A stretch of DNA of 64,000 bases from Microcystis wesenbergii NRERC-220 (GCF_032027425.1 NZ_JAVSJA010000001.1:4042001-4106000); one strand, 5' to 3'; positions 37,046 through 46,272 are shown, numbered from the stretch's first letter. The notes: generated by a model not told the origin, from the sequence alone. Numbers and translations are program-made.

Positions 37046-37107
37046 ATTTATTCTCCCCACATCCCCACACCCCACACCCCACACCCCACACCCCACTTCC
37101 CACACCC
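37046..37107. repeat. CCCCACA heptamer array upstream of cobM
   Basis: Tandem CCCCACA units between a GATTCAGGAGATTG block and the cobM start; the reverse strand is (GGGGTGT)n with G-quadruplex potential. It occupies the expected promoter/leader region of cobM. AAACAGGATTTAGTATG covers the start codon region. Confidence 0.8.
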
Positions 37108-37126
37108 CTTTTAAACAGGATTTAGT

Positions 37127-37915
37127 ATGACTTTAATTGACTCCTCTCCTCTCCCCCCGGCCGTTTACTTTATTGGTGCAGGTCCTGGAGATCCAGAATT
37201 ATTGACGGTAAAAGCCTATAAAATTCTCCAAAAAGCCGATGTTATCCTCTTTGCTGATTCCCTCGTCCCCAAACAGATTCTTGAGGATACTCGTCAAGAT
37301 GCCGAGTTAATTCCCACCAGTAGCATCACCCTAGAGGAAATTATCCCTTTAATGATCGATCGCGTGCGTCGGGGTTTAGCGGTGGTGCGACTGCAATCGG
37401 GGGATTTAAGTCTTTATAGTGCCATCCAAGAACAAATTCATCTTTTGACAGCAGCAGATATCCCCTTTCAGCTAATCCCCGGAATTAGTGCCTTTCAAGG
37501 ATTAGCGGCCAAATTGGCCCTAGAATTAACGATTCCTGAATTAGTCCAGACAATTATTCTAACCCGGGTGGAAGGGAAAGCCTCTCATATACCAGAAAGT
37601 GAAGAATTAGCCTCTTTAGCCGCTCATAAAGCCAGTTTATGCCTATATTTATCCGCCCGTCATATTGACAAAGCCCAGGAAAAACTCCTACGATACTACC
37701 AGCCAGAGCAACAGGTGGCCGTTTGTTACCGTCTCGGTTGGCCTGACGAAAAAATCTGGGTTGTCCCCCTGTCAGAGATGGCCCAATTAACCCATAGGGA
37801 AAATTTAACTAGAACTACCCTTTATCTAATTAGTCCCGCTTTAAACCAGATTACAGGAACTCGATCGCAACTTTATCACCCGCAACATTCCCATCTTTTC
37901 CGTCCTCATTCTTAG
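37127..37915 (+). CDS. cobM: Precorrin-4 C(11)-methyltransferase
   Basis: Adds a methyl group to C-11 of the corrin ring during cobalamin synthesis, using SAM. The 262-residue protein shows the tetrapyrrole methylase fold: YFIGAGPGDPELLTVKA near residue 14, ILFADSLVPKQIL, VRLQSGDLSLYSAI and the PGISAFQGLAAKL motif, which together separate CobM/CbiF from CobA, CobI and CobJ. It is isolated from other cobalamin genes. No cobalamin riboswitch is recognisable upstream; the leader is repeat DNA. Confidence 0.93.
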   Translation: MTLIDSSPLPPAVYFIGAGPGDPELLTVKAYKILQKADVILFADSLVPKQILEDTRQDAELIPTSSITLEEIIPLMIDRVRRGLAVVRLQSGDLSLYSAIQEQIHLLTAADIPFQLIPGISAFQGLAAKLALELTIPELVQTIILTRVEGKASHIPESEELASLAAHKASLCLYLSARHIDKAQEKLLRYYQPEQQVAVCYRLGWPDEKIWVVPLSEMAQLTHRENLTRTTLYLISPALNQITGTRSQLYHPQHSHLFRPHS

Positions 37916-38050
37916 GTATTTTCTGGGAAATCTATCGAAAGAAATACCCGGTTTCTACCTAAAGTTAGATTTAAAGAGCGGCGATTTTGTTTAAGATTAT
38001 TTCAGGAGGTAGGACGATTTTAAAAACGTTTAAAATTAGTCTGACAATCC

Positions 38051-38209
38051 ATGCACAGCTGCCCTATTTGTTCGGGAATTACCCTTCGTCACCTTGTGGC
38101 TAGTCGTGCCTACTGGTATTGTCCTCACTGTCGTCAGGAGGTTCCTAACTTCCTCGATTGCTCCATTCCTCGCAGGGTAGAGCGAGTTAGAGCGGAAAAA
38201 ACAGTCTAG
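38051..38209 (+). CDS. Small zinc-ribbon protein
   Basis: A 52-residue ORF, MHSCPICSGITLRHLVASRA, then YWYCPHCRQEVPNFLDCSIP and a basic tail. Two CxxC pairs (CPIC and CPHC) form a probable zinc ribbon. Short proteins of this pattern are common in cyanobacteria and unassigned. It ends just before a good terminator, which supports it being a real transcript. Confidence 0.65.
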   Translation: MHSCPICSGITLRHLVASRAYWYCPHCRQEVPNFLDCSIPRRVERVRAEKTV

Positions 38210-38240
38210 ATTTTCAAGTTGGTAGATGGCAATAAGACTT

Positions 38241-38276
38241 GTGGGATGTGTTAATTTTTAACCCATCCCACTTTTC
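38241..38276 (+). terminator. Intrinsic terminator after the zinc-ribbon gene
   Basis: GTGGGATG (38241-38248) pairs with CATCCCAC (38264-38271), followed by TTTTCC. Confidence 0.75.
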
Positions 38277-38283
38277 CTATCTA

Positions 38284-38763
38284 GGGTTCGCTGAATAAAT
38301 CTAAAAACCTTGTTGGATAATATCTTTCGGCTTTTTTGAAATCAAAAAGTACCAGCGATGGGAGTGATCGGGGGGAAAATTCAGGGACTTTTTCCCTGAA
38401 AATTAGGTAATTTACCAGATGAAAATGGGTAAAAGCCTACACCCTACACCCTCTTTCAAGTCAGGAGTCTGGGGAGTCAGGAGTCATACTAAATCCGTTG
38501 AGTATAGGCTACATATCAGGATAGGCACTCATGCAAGAGGCACTCATGCAAAGGGGAGAATAAATAATCAGTTTTTAATAACTGGATTTAGTATCAGGAG
38601 TTTCAGGCTTTGTTGCCCTCTTTTTTGTACCAGTTTATGTACTATAAGAAGGATAATGCCAGGTTTTTGAAGGTCCCAATCCTATTTTCGCAGCATGAAC
38701 ATCGGATTTTAACAGGTCAAAAGCCTTATTTTAAAAGGGGTTTTACCATTATTCAGCCAGCCC
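38284..38763. mobile_element. Composite remnant of MITE A with another repeat inside
   Basis: A MITE A left end (TA then GGGTTCGCTGAATAAATC at 38284) runs through shared internal sequence to the heptamer region near 38450. A right end (TTCAGCCAGCCC then TA) stands at 38752-38765. Between them are AGGAGTC repeats, an ATACTAAATCC...GGATTTAGTAT inverted pair (38484-38594) and unrelated DNA. This is one copy disrupted by further insertions, or two partial copies. Confidence 0.6.
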
Positions 38764-39200
38764 TAGCTACTTCTGATGGTGAACTTGTAGGAGGTACAAA
38801 GTTTTCCTTTTCGGCAGTTGATCCCTCCGGTCGCAGTTCGATCGAGAGGCCTTCCTGGGCGAGAATAGTTTCAGGGAAAATCTTTCTTGCTTCTTCCCCG
38901 ATGCGATCGAGAAAATCGTCATTATGGGCGGGATCGTGATGAAATAGAACTAACTGCTTAACTTGCGCTGCCTGGGCGATTTTGACTGCCTGCTGCCAAG
39001 TGGAATGACCCCAACCCACCTTAGAATACTTAGGATCGTTGTATTCCTCATCGGTGTAGGTAGCATCAATAATCATGACATCCGCCGACTTGCATCTCCA
39101 CACAGGAAGTATTACCACCATAACGAACGGTTTCTGAACCTGGACAGGGAATACTCCCCCGTACTCCCCAAAATTTGCTCTGGAAGCAATTGTAGGGCAT
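38753..39200 (-). pseudogene. MBL-fold metallo-hydrolase, internally deleted
   Basis: From ATG 39200 the frame reads MPYNCFQSKFWGVRGSIPCP, then GSETVRYGGNTSCVEMQVGG and a stop. This is the N-terminus of a PqsE/phosphodiesterase-like MBL protein. A second frame resumes SADVMIIDATYTDEEYND... through GWGHSTWQQAV and VLFHHDPAHNDD to SIEL, the C-terminal third. The central part with the HxHxDH metal site is missing and the two halves are out of frame. The last residues and stop codon come from a MITE A end. Confidence 0.8.
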
Positions 39201-39331
39201 ATCAAAAGCTCCTCTACTGGTGCTGATGGGCTAATAGATCAGATTAGCACTCTTCTACAATTAAGTCTGTGACTTCATCCCTAACACAACGATCTATGAT
39301 TAGAGGTGAGGATCGTCACTTTTGCAAGAGC

Positions 39332-40561
39332 ATGGATTTACAGAAATTCTTAGAACAATTGCCTCAACAGTATCAGGATTGGGGATCGGCTTTAATGTCG
39401 CCTATTTCCGAGCAATTAACCATTTTAAGCCAAAAAACCGCCTCCTATCCCGATCGCAATCTCTTTCCCCTGCTCAATCTAGCCGTTGCCTGTCTGCAAC
39501 CGGACGAGGTTTACTGTCAAGTGGGTTGTTTTCGTCGCGGTAGTTTAGCCGCCGCTTTCTGCGATAATAGCGATCGCTGCGGTTATGGCGTAGAAGCTTT
39601 TTTTAAATACGATCCATCGGGAGAAAAGCTAACTATATTATCTGAGGATTTGGAGGATTTTCAACTATCAGAACAGATATTTTTAAGCGATCAAGAAACG
39701 GAAAACTTTTTCGATGATCTCGAAGAATTAAACAGTGAAGAAAAGCTGGGAGTTTATTACTACGATGCCGCCGAAGACTATCGATCGCTCTTCATATCCC
39801 TACTTTTAGCCAAAAACTTCTGGTCTGATTCCGCTTTAATTATCATCAATAAATGTCAGCATCCTGCTCTCCAACAGGCAATAAAAGATTTTACTAAAAC
39901 CCATCCCCAAGCCCAGATAATTTTAGATGATCAAGTCGCTAATCACGGTTTGCTTGGTTTCAAAAATATTTGTTTATTAGCTTGGAATGCTCCCCCGGAG
40001 ATAACAGCGCTAAAATCCCCGAAAAAACTGGTTTTAAATGTGGGTTGTGGTCCCTATAATCCCGAAGCCTTACCCCAACTATTCCGCGATGGCAATTGGC
40101 AAGAAATTCGCCTCGATATCAATACTGCTGTTAACCCCGATATTTTAGGAACGATTACCGATTTAAGTGCCGTTCCCGATAACTCCGTCGATGCGGTTTT
40201 TTCTAGTCATAATTTAGAACATATTTATCATTACGAAGTTCCCATCGCCCTAGGGGAATTTAAACGCATTCTTAAACCTGAAGGCTTTTTGATGATCGTG
40301 GTTCCCGATATGCAAACTGCCGCCGAATTTGTCGCTAGAGGTGATATGGAAAATGAACCTTTATATATTTCTCCCGGAGGTCCGGTGCGCGCTTTATGGA
40401 TGTTTTACGGCATGGGAACAGAAGTCCCCGGAATGCCCTATATGGCTCATAAAACTGGTTTTACCTCTCAAAATCTCAACCGGAAATTACAAGAAGCAAA
40501 TTTTGCCAGAGTCGAGGTAATTCGGAGAGAATTTGAGTTAGTTGCTTTTGGGTATAAGTGA
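39332..40561 (+). CDS. Two-domain SAM-dependent methyltransferase
   Basis: A 409-residue protein. The N-terminal half has a FkbM/TylF-like segment (CLQPDEVYCQVGCFRRGSLA, then KNFWSDSALIIIN). The C-terminal half is a clear class I methyltransferase of the Methyltransf_11 type: LVLNVGCGPYNPE, a DIN acidic motif, DNSVDAVFSSHNLEHI and LKPEGFLMIVVPD. The substrate is unknown; similar C-terminal domains occur in glycan-biosynthesis genes. The frame is open from a GTG at 39269, but the ATG at 39332 is the better start. Its last 24 bp overlap the convergent EamA gene. Confidence 0.8.
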   Translation: MDLQKFLEQLPQQYQDWGSALMSPISEQLTILSQKTASYPDRNLFPLLNLAVACLQPDEVYCQVGCFRRGSLAAAFCDNSDRCGYGVEAFFKYDPSGEKLTILSEDLEDFQLSEQIFLSDQETENFFDDLEELNSEEKLGVYYYDAAEDYRSLFISLLLAKNFWSDSALIIINKCQHPALQQAIKDFTKTHPQAQIILDDQVANHGLLGFKNICLLAWNAPPEITALKSPKKLVLNVGCGPYNPEALPQLFRDGNWQEIRLDINTAVNPDILGTITDLSAVPDNSVDAVFSSHNLEHIYHYEVPIALGEFKRILKPEGFLMIVVPDMQTAAEFVARGDMENEPLYISPGGPVRALWMFYGMGTEVPGMPYMAHKTGFTSQNLNRKLQEANFARVEVIRREFELVAFGYK

Positions 40562-41524
40562 GGAAAGATTAGCAAAAATTGCCCGCAATTGTGGGGCGAT
40601 TCTTTCCCTTTGATTGATTAAATAAATACTAACGAGGGTTAAAGATACCCCCACCCATTGCAATACACTTAACATCTCACCGAGAAATAAATTCCCGAAA
40701 GTGAGGGCAAAAACTGGAGTTAAAAAAGTTAAAGAACTTAAACTGGTTAAATTGCCCTTGGCGGCTAAATAAAAGAATACTCCGTATGCGATCGCACTAC
40801 CAAAAATAGTGGCATAACTTAAAGCTAACCAACCATTTAAATCTATATTCTGCCATTGATGGGATTCGGTGAAGGCTGAAGCTAAAAATAGCGGCAATCC
40901 TCCTAAAATCATGTGCCATCCCGTGGCGCTGACGGGATCCGCATGACGACAGACAAACCGGATTAAGACTGTTCCCACTGCCATGGACAGGGAAGCCAAA
41001 AGCATGAGCATTTCGCCGCTATTTAGTAATTCCTGCCAGCTAAAGTCAATATTTACTGCTTTTTGTCCAAAAAAGTCATAAAACCATTGATCGGGCAAGC
41101 CGATTAAACTAATTCCCCCAATTCCTAAACCCAATCCCAACCATCCCCAGACACCGATAACTTCCTTAAATAGCCAACTGGACATTAAAGCCACCGCTAG
41201 AGGTTGGGAGTCAATAATTACCGATCCTAACCCCGCCCCGGTGCGATTTAATCCCAATGCCAGAAAACCTTGAAAAAGAGTGGCATCCATCAGAGCAAAA
41301 AGGGCAATCCATAACCATGCTTGCAGGGTTTTGGGCTGAGGACGACCTAAAAACCAAGCTACTATTAAAACTAACATTCCGGCGGGGACAAGGCGAATTC
41401 CCGCCATAAATAGGGGGGTGGTGTGGGGGATAACACCCTTCATCGCTACCATCGCTGTTCCCCAGAGAAAAAACGGTGAGATAAGTAAGAGGGGCGAGGA
41501 TTTCTTTAAATCTAAGTTTTCCAT
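40538..41524 (-). CDS. EamA/DMT family transporter
   Basis: A 328-residue inner-membrane protein with ten hydrophobic helices in two EamA repeats (about residues 10-135 and 165-305). FFLWGTAMVAMKGVI opens the first repeat and ATIFGSAIAYGVFFYLAAKG is in the second. Drug/metabolite transporters of this type usually export amino acids or related metabolites; the substrate cannot be told. Its 3' end overlaps the methyltransferase gene on the other strand by 24 bp. Confidence 0.85.
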   Translation of the reverse strand: MENLDLKKSSPLLLISPFFLWGTAMVAMKGVIPHTTPLFMAGIRLVPAGMLVLIVAWFLGRPQPKTLQAWLWIALFALMDATLFQGFLALGLNRTGAGLGSVIIDSQPLAVALMSSWLFKEVIGVWGWLGLGLGIGGISLIGLPDQWFYDFFGQKAVNIDFSWQELLNSGEMLMLLASLSMAVGTVLIRFVCRHADPVSATGWHMILGGLPLFLASAFTESHQWQNIDLNGWLALSYATIFGSAIAYGVFFYLAAKGNLTSLSSLTFLTPVFALTFGNLFLGEMLSVLQWVGVSLTLVSIYLINQRERIAPQLRAIFANLSSLIPKSN

Positions 41525-41591
41525 AGGTAGCGATCGAGTTTTGTAGATAACAAATTTCCCTAATTGTATAGTAGAGACCGGGGATCGGCTC

Positions 41592-42635
41592 TTAATTATC
41601 TTGACTTTCTCCTAACTGATTTTCCTCTAAAGCTGTTATTGGTTTTTCTTCGCTCGATCCGATCCAGATCGCAATCATTCCGGCGATAGGTATGGAGAGA
41701 AAAACCCCTAATAATCCCGCAACTCTTTCGCCGATAAAGAGAGATAAAAATAAAATTACCGGGTTTAATTCTAGGGCATTGCCCATAACTTTAGGGCGAA
41801 TAATATTATCTTGAATTTGCACCAAGACAACACAGACAATAAAAGCTTTAACGGCAATTGCTAGTCCCTGGGAGGTAAAAGTCAAGATAGTTACCAACAA
41901 AATGCCCAGGGTTGCCCCGATACCAGGGATAGCATCGATAACACCGAGAATGCTCGCTAAAATTAGCCCATATTTGATTCCTAATAGGGAAAAACTTAAG
42001 AAACTCGTCACCGATAAAAAGAGCATTAACAACAGTTGCCCGCGAATAAATCCCAGAAAACTTTGTCGAAAAGACTTGGCAAAACGCTCCCGGTATGCTA
42101 GGGGGAGAAGTTGCAAAAAACCTCGCCAAAGTTTATCACCATCGATGAGCATATAAACACTGATCACCGCCCCGAAAATGCCCGTAAAGACACTGGAAAA
42201 AACTCCCTGTACGATCGATAAACCCGTGGCTAAACCGGTTTGTAAGCTTCCCACCATTTTATTCAAATCTAACCGATCAAGAAAGTCTTGAAAGGGTAAA
42301 AAATCTTTTTGACTAAGGGCATCGGTAAGATTGAATAGTAGTCCTCTCCCCTGATTAACCGCTTCTAATCCTATGCCTGTGACTAATCTAAATAGGAGGA
42401 TAAAAGCTACTAGGGTGGTAATAGCAATGGCTAGTCCTCTCGGTAGATAACGGGATAACCAAACCACGGGATAATTTAATAGAGCGGCCAGGACTGCCGA
42501 ACCGGTAAAAATAGCGATCATCCCGTAGAAATAGTTAATTAAGACAATCAGACTCCAGCCACAGCCAAATAATAATAGATAGCGCACTAGAATCGAGTTA
42601 TTCAGAGTTTTCCAAAAGGAGCTAGAAGGGGGCAT
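41592..42635 (-). CDS. AI-2E family (PerM/TqsA-like) membrane transporter
   Basis: A 347-residue membrane protein with about eight hydrophobic segments and the characteristic C-terminal half: FLGFIRGQLLLMLFLSVTSF, IPGIGATLGILLVTIL, IQDNIIRPKVMGNALELNPV and LSIPIAGM. Members form pentameric channels or exporters; some exchange Na+/H+ and others export AI-2. The role here is unknown. It is in line with aroE upstream (29 bp apart), possibly one operon. Confidence 0.88.
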   Translation of the reverse strand: MPPSSSFWKTLNNSILVRYLLLFGCGWSLIVLINYFYGMIAIFTGSAVLAALLNYPVVWLSRYLPRGLAIAITTLVAFILLFRLVTGIGLEAVNQGRGLLFNLTDALSQKDFLPFQDFLDRLDLNKMVGSLQTGLATGLSIVQGVFSSVFTGIFGAVISVYMLIDGDKLWRGFLQLLPLAYRERFAKSFRQSFLGFIRGQLLLMLFLSVTSFLSFSLLGIKYGLILASILGVIDAIPGIGATLGILLVTILTFTSQGLAIAVKAFIVCVVLVQIQDNIIRPKVMGNALELNPVILFLSLFIGERVAGLLGVFLSIPIAGMIAIWIGSSEEKPITALEENQLGESQDN

Positions 42636-42664
42636 AAATAAAGCTAGAAATAGGATTTTAGCAT

Positions 42665-43525
42665 TTAGAATTGTTTTAACAAAGCTTCCCGCATGACCGA
42701 GACGGGGACGGGTTGACCTAACCAGATTTCTAACGCAATCGCTCCCTGATTAACTAACATTTCTAGCCCATCAATAATTCTGATCCCTCTAGTCTGGGCT
42801 AACCGGAGAAATTTGGTCGGTCGGGGATTATAAATCAGATCGTATGCGATCGCCGATGGGGGTAAAAGGTCTAATAATTCTAACTCAACAGGGGATTGTT
42901 CGCCCTGGGGGGACATTCCGATCGGGGTAGAATTAATCAGGAGTTCTGTGGTGGATACCAGCCCCTCTAATTCGTCCCAGCTATGCACTTCTAGGAGGTC
43001 ATAGAGGCTTGTATTCGCCCAACTTTCTTTAAAAGGATCTAATTTCCTTTGATTGCGTCCTACCACATGAATTTTGCCACAGCCCAACTGGGCGCAAGCC
43101 ACCACTACCGCCCGGGCAGCGCCGCCATTGCCTAAAATAACTGGATTCACCCGACTCCAATCTTTGTCAAGGGATTTCAAGGGTGCGAGAAAGCCATCCA
43201 CATCGGTATTCGTTCCCCGCCAGCCAGTTTCCGTGCGCCAAACGGTGTTAACTGCGCCCACTAGCCTGGCTTTCTCGGTAATTTGCGATAATAAGGGAAT
43301 AATTGCTAATTTATGGGGAATTGTGACGCTAAAACCCTCTAGATCGATGGCGGCCAAGCCAGCGATCGCAGTTGCTAAATTTTTCGGGGCGATCGGTAGG
43401 GGAAGATAGACATAATTTAGCCCCAAGGCATCGATAGCGGCATTGTGCATGGGGGGAGAAAGAGTATGGCCGATAGGATCGCCGATTACGCCTAATAACT
43501 TGGTTTTTCCGTTAATAATGGTCAT
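42665..43525 (-). CDS. aroE: Shikimate dehydrogenase (NADP+)
   Basis: Reduces 3-dehydroshikimate in the aromatic amino-acid pathway. From the ATG at 43525 it has 286 residues: LGVIGDPIGHTLSPPMHNAA (substrate Ser/Pro loop), VTIPHKLA with catalytic Lys, the NTDVDGF motif and the NADP-binding GNGGAARAVVVA. The C-terminal DGLEMLVNQGAIALEIW helix is intact. The frame extends to an ATG at 43573, but the MTIINGKTKLLGVIG start matches the family better. A MITE A copy lies about 70 bp upstream. Confidence 0.95.
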   Translation of the reverse strand: MTIINGKTKLLGVIGDPIGHTLSPPMHNAAIDALGLNYVYLPLPIAPKNLATAIAGLAAIDLEGFSVTIPHKLAIIPLLSQITEKARLVGAVNTVWRTETGWRGTNTDVDGFLAPLKSLDKDWSRVNPVILGNGGAARAVVVACAQLGCGKIHVVGRNQRKLDPFKESWANTSLYDLLEVHSWDELEGLVSTTELLINSTPIGMSPQGEQSPVELELLDLLPPSAIAYDLIYNPRPTKFLRLAQTRGIRIIDGLEMLVNQGAIALEIWLGQPVPVSVMREALLKQF

Positions 43526-43592
43526 AAAAAAGGTGGGCTTTCCCCACCAAAGTTTGATATCAAGGGTGGCCAATGCTCACCTTACTATACTA

Positions 43593-43805
43593 GGGTTTGC
43601 TGAAAAAGTTTTTCCTGGGGGCAGGGTGTAGGGTGTGGGGTGTGGGGTGTAGGGTTTTACCGATTTTGAGGGGGTCAATTACCTAATTTTCAGGGAAAAA
43701 GTCCAGGGATTTTTCCCCCGATCACTCCCAGATCCATTACTTTTTGATGGCCAAAAGGTCTAAAAGTTTTACCCAACAAGGTTTTTAGATTTATTCAGCA
43801 AACCC
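43593..43805. mobile_element. MITE family A, full copy 2
   Basis: 213 bp between GGGTTTGCTGAAAA and TTCAGCAAACCC, flanked by TA on both sides. The internal GGGGTGT heptamers, TTTTACCGATTTTGAGGG and TTTTCAGGGAAAAAG are shared with copy 1. It separates aroE from the upstream hypothetical gene and ends 4 bp from that gene's stop codon. Confidence 0.88.
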
Positions 43806-43809
43806 TATA

Positions 43810-44187
43810 CTATTTCTTGATTTCGCGGGCCATTTTCAGGAAAGGATTGATATTGTCATCGTTAGCGCGACGAACGTTATCATTAGCGCCGTTAGCCTTA
43901 CTATTAGCCTCGGAAGTCGCCGATTTTGCCACAATCCCGTTATCGGTGACTTTGCTGACTTCCATAGAAGAAATCTGTTTAATCGATTCGCCACCCTTCT
44001 TATTCGAGGCAGTTTTCGGGAAAGTACGTCGGATCGTGATCGGTGTCCGCATAAAGTCGATATTACCGAGAGTTTTAGCGTCATCGGGTTCCAAGTAAAA
44101 AGCCTCTTTCGGTTCCGGTGCGCTCATATCCATCGGTTCATCGACGTATTTCGTCTTATTGCCAAACAGGCCAAAGAATCCAGCCAT
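43810..44187 (-). CDS. Conserved-looking hypothetical protein
   Basis: A 125-residue, polar, soluble protein not recognised. It starts MAGFFGLFGNKTKYVDE, has a central LEPDDAKTLGNIDFMRTP and TIRRTFPKT motif that looks conserved, and ends in an Asn/Ala-rich low-complexity stretch and a basic NPFLKMAREIKK helix. A CTTAGGAGAGCGAG-type leader on its strand (GGAGAGCGAG) gives a ribosome binding site. Function unknown. Confidence 0.65.
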   Translation of the reverse strand: MAGFFGLFGNKTKYVDEPMDMSAPEPKEAFYLEPDDAKTLGNIDFMRTPITIRRTFPKTASNKKGGESIKQISSMEVSKVTDNGIVAKSATSEANSKANGANDNVRRANDDNINPFLKMAREIKK

Positions 44188-44273
44188 TTTCTCGCTCTCC
44201 TAAATAAATATATCTACCATAAATTGCTGCTCATTGTTAAATAATATCAATATTTATGACAAAAAGCCAGGTA

Positions 44274-44511
44274 GGGTGTGCTGAATAAGTCTGTTGGTGG
44301 GGTTAGTAGCCGGTCATCAGGAGACAGGAGACGGGAGACAGGAGATTATTTCTATTTATTCTTCCGACACCCCACACCCCACACCCTACACCCCACACCC
44401 CACACCCCACACCCCACACCCCACACCCCACACCCCACACCCCACACCCCACACCCCACTTCCCCATCACCCCATCACCCCACACCCCACACCCCACACC
44501 CCACACCCCAA
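44274..44511. repeat. MITE A left-end fragment plus long heptamer array
   Basis: GGGTGTGCTGAATAAG after TA at 44272 is a MITE A left end. It is followed by GGAGACRGGAGAC repeats and then, from about 44367 to 44511, roughly twenty CCCCACA-type heptamers with a few CCCTACA and CCCCATCA variants. This is the longest such array in the window and directly abuts the stop codon of the ABC permease. The reverse strand is (GGGGTGT)n. Confidence 0.85.
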
Positions 44512-45507
44512 TCAACGCTGTTCTAACCTACGACTGGCTAGGGACATAGAATAACAGAAAATCCAGTAAATAAAAGCCAAAAATAGATAAACCTCTGGAT
44601 AATCGCCGATAAATTTCGGATTAGCTAAAACAGAGCCTGCCATACCCAAGAGGTCCACCAGTCCCACGATCGCCAGTAGAGAAGTATCCTTAAATAAACT
44701 GATAAATTGACCAACAATAGCGGGAATGACCGCTTTTAAAGCTTGGGGTAGAACGATCAATAATAAAACGAAAATCGGTTTTAAACCCAAAGCTTTGGCC
44801 GCTTCAATTTGACCCTTGGGAATCGCTTGTAAACCACCGCGGACATTTTCGGCCAGATAGGCTGCTGCAAAAAGGGTAAATCCGGCGATCGCTCTGATCA
44901 CCCGTTCTGGTCTCGTCCCGGCGGGTAAAATTAAGGGTAACATCACCTGGGCCATGAATAAAATTCCCAACAAAGGTAAACCGCGCAATAATTCGATATA
45001 ACCAATAGATAGCCAACGAATTGCCGGTAATTCACTCTGTCTCCCCAGGGCTAATAATACCCCCAAGGGGAAAGATAAAATCATACTGGCGATCGCTACT
45101 AATAAAGTTAAGATTAAACCACTGAGATCATCGAGGGGAATGGCCTTTAAAAATAATCCTCCCAATAGTAACCAAGCGATTAAAGGTAAAGTCAATAACC
45201 AGAGCAATCCCCACCAGCGTTGGAGAAAAGCGGGGCAATTGGGGAAGCGACCCCGGGTTAATTGCCAAGAAAACAGCGATAAAGCCGCAAGTATCGTTAA
45301 AATCAGCCAAATCCGCCATATTGACTGGTCTGGATAACGACCGACCACAAATAAACCGAGATTTTCCGTCACTACAGCCCATTTTGCCCCATTTATCGCC
45401 CAATCGAGAAAACTTAAACCACCCCAGAGGCTGAGAAATAGACCCGCAAGGGTTAAGATGACGTTGTACCAAGTGTTAAAGAGATTTTTTCTTAACCAGA
45501 GTCCCAT
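44512..45507 (-). CDS. Polar amino-acid ABC transporter permease (NatH/HisM-like)
   Basis: Membrane subunit of an amino-acid uptake ABC transporter. The 331-residue protein has about eight hydrophobic segments. Residues about 125-325 form the HisMQ-type permease domain with the EAA loop ENVRGGLQAIPKGQIEAAKALGL, and GYIELLRGLPLLGILFM precedes it. The long N-terminal extension with extra helices is typical of the NatG/NatH type in cyanobacteria. The partner permease, ATPase and binding protein are not adjacent. Confidence 0.87.
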   Translation of the reverse strand: MGLWLRKNLFNTWYNVILTLAGLFLSLWGGLSFLDWAINGAKWAVVTENLGLFVVGRYPDQSIWRIWLILTILAALSLFSWQLTRGRFPNCPAFLQRWWGLLWLLTLPLIAWLLLGGLFLKAIPLDDLSGLILTLLVAIASMILSFPLGVLLALGRQSELPAIRWLSIGYIELLRGLPLLGILFMAQVMLPLILPAGTRPERVIRAIAGFTLFAAAYLAENVRGGLQAIPKGQIEAAKALGLKPIFVLLLIVLPQALKAVIPAIVGQFISLFKDTSLLAIVGLVDLLGMAGSVLANPKFIGDYPEVYLFLAFIYWIFCYSMSLASRRLEQR

Positions 45508-45592
45508 AAAATTCCCTAACCTCTACAGTGGTGATCCTTGTACTTATTCAGTACAATGGTGCTATTAGAAAAATTCAGACTGATTTTCGACC

Positions 45593-46108
45593 ATGAACAG
45601 TTGCATTTTAATGGCTAAAATTGTCCGTCGTCCCGAATTACGTTATACCCAAGATAATCAAACTCCCTACGCTCAAATGTTAGTCGAGTTTTCTCCCAAT
45701 CGTGCCGAGGCAACCCCGACTAATTTAAGGGCCGTAGCTTGGGGAAATTTAGCCTCAGAAGTCGCTCAGAACTATAATGAAGGCGATCAAGTAATTTTGG
45801 AAGGTCGTCTCTCCATGCAGATGATCGATCGTCCCGAAGGTTTTAAGGAAAAACGGGCCGAATTAGTCATTAGTCATCTCTATCATCTTGACGGCAGCAT
45901 GAGTAGCGGTGAAATGGCAGCCCCGACTCCAGAAAAAGTCGTGCCAATCAATACCCACAAATCGAATAAAACTGAGGTGGAAAAACCCGTCGCACCTGTC
46001 TCCACCGGGGACTTTGAATACGACGCATCCTATGAACTTTCTAATCCTTCCGCTTGGCAACCCAGCGACACATCGGTGGAGGAAAATTTAGACGATATTC
46101 CTTTCTAA
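45593..46108 (+). CDS. ssb: Single-stranded DNA-binding protein
   Basis: OB-fold protein that coats ssDNA during replication and repair. The 171-residue chain starts MNSCILMAKIVRRPELRYTQ. The OB fold covers about residues 1-100 (LRAVAWGNLASEVAQNYNEG and VILEGRLSMQ are the typical strands). A disordered linker leads to the acidic tip DDIPF, which recruits partner proteins. It is the atypical, short-spaced cyanobacterial SSB rather than the E. coli type. Confidence 0.9.
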   Translation: MNSCILMAKIVRRPELRYTQDNQTPYAQMLVEFSPNRAEATPTNLRAVAWGNLASEVAQNYNEGDQVILEGRLSMQMIDRPEGFKEKRAELVISHLYHLDGSMSSGEMAAPTPEKVVPINTHKSNKTEVEKPVAPVSTGDFEYDASYELSNPSAWQPSDTSVEENLDDIPF

Positions 46109-46127
46109 TCACCCCGACAGAATTAAT

Positions 46128-46260
46128 GGCTCTTCTCGATTTTGTCTGATAATTTTTGCCTATGGAATCGTGAAATGCTGATCAGGCAAGACTTTAAGCA
46201 CTATTTTGACGGATATTCTATCAGTATAGACCTCGTTTCCACACAGAAACCAGAAGAGCC
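46128..46260. mobile_element. Possible ISL3-type MITE (133 bp)
   Basis: GGCTCTTCT (46128-46136) and AGAAGAGCC (46252-46260) are 9-bp inverted repeats identical in their first eight bases to the ends of the ISL3 element at 25.1 kb. No coding capacity. The 8-bp flanks do not match each other, so the case rests on the ends. Confidence 0.45.
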
Positions 46261-46272
46261 AGTTCTTGCCTT

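Noticed and set aside
37020-37126. Cobalamin riboswitch upstream of cobM
   Set aside because: The leader consists of repeats and lacks a B12-box-like segment or the expected length.
44367-44511. CRISPR array
   Set aside because: Units are 7 bp without spacers; this is a microsatellite. The TCAGTTATCAG-type blocks likewise have no unique spacers.
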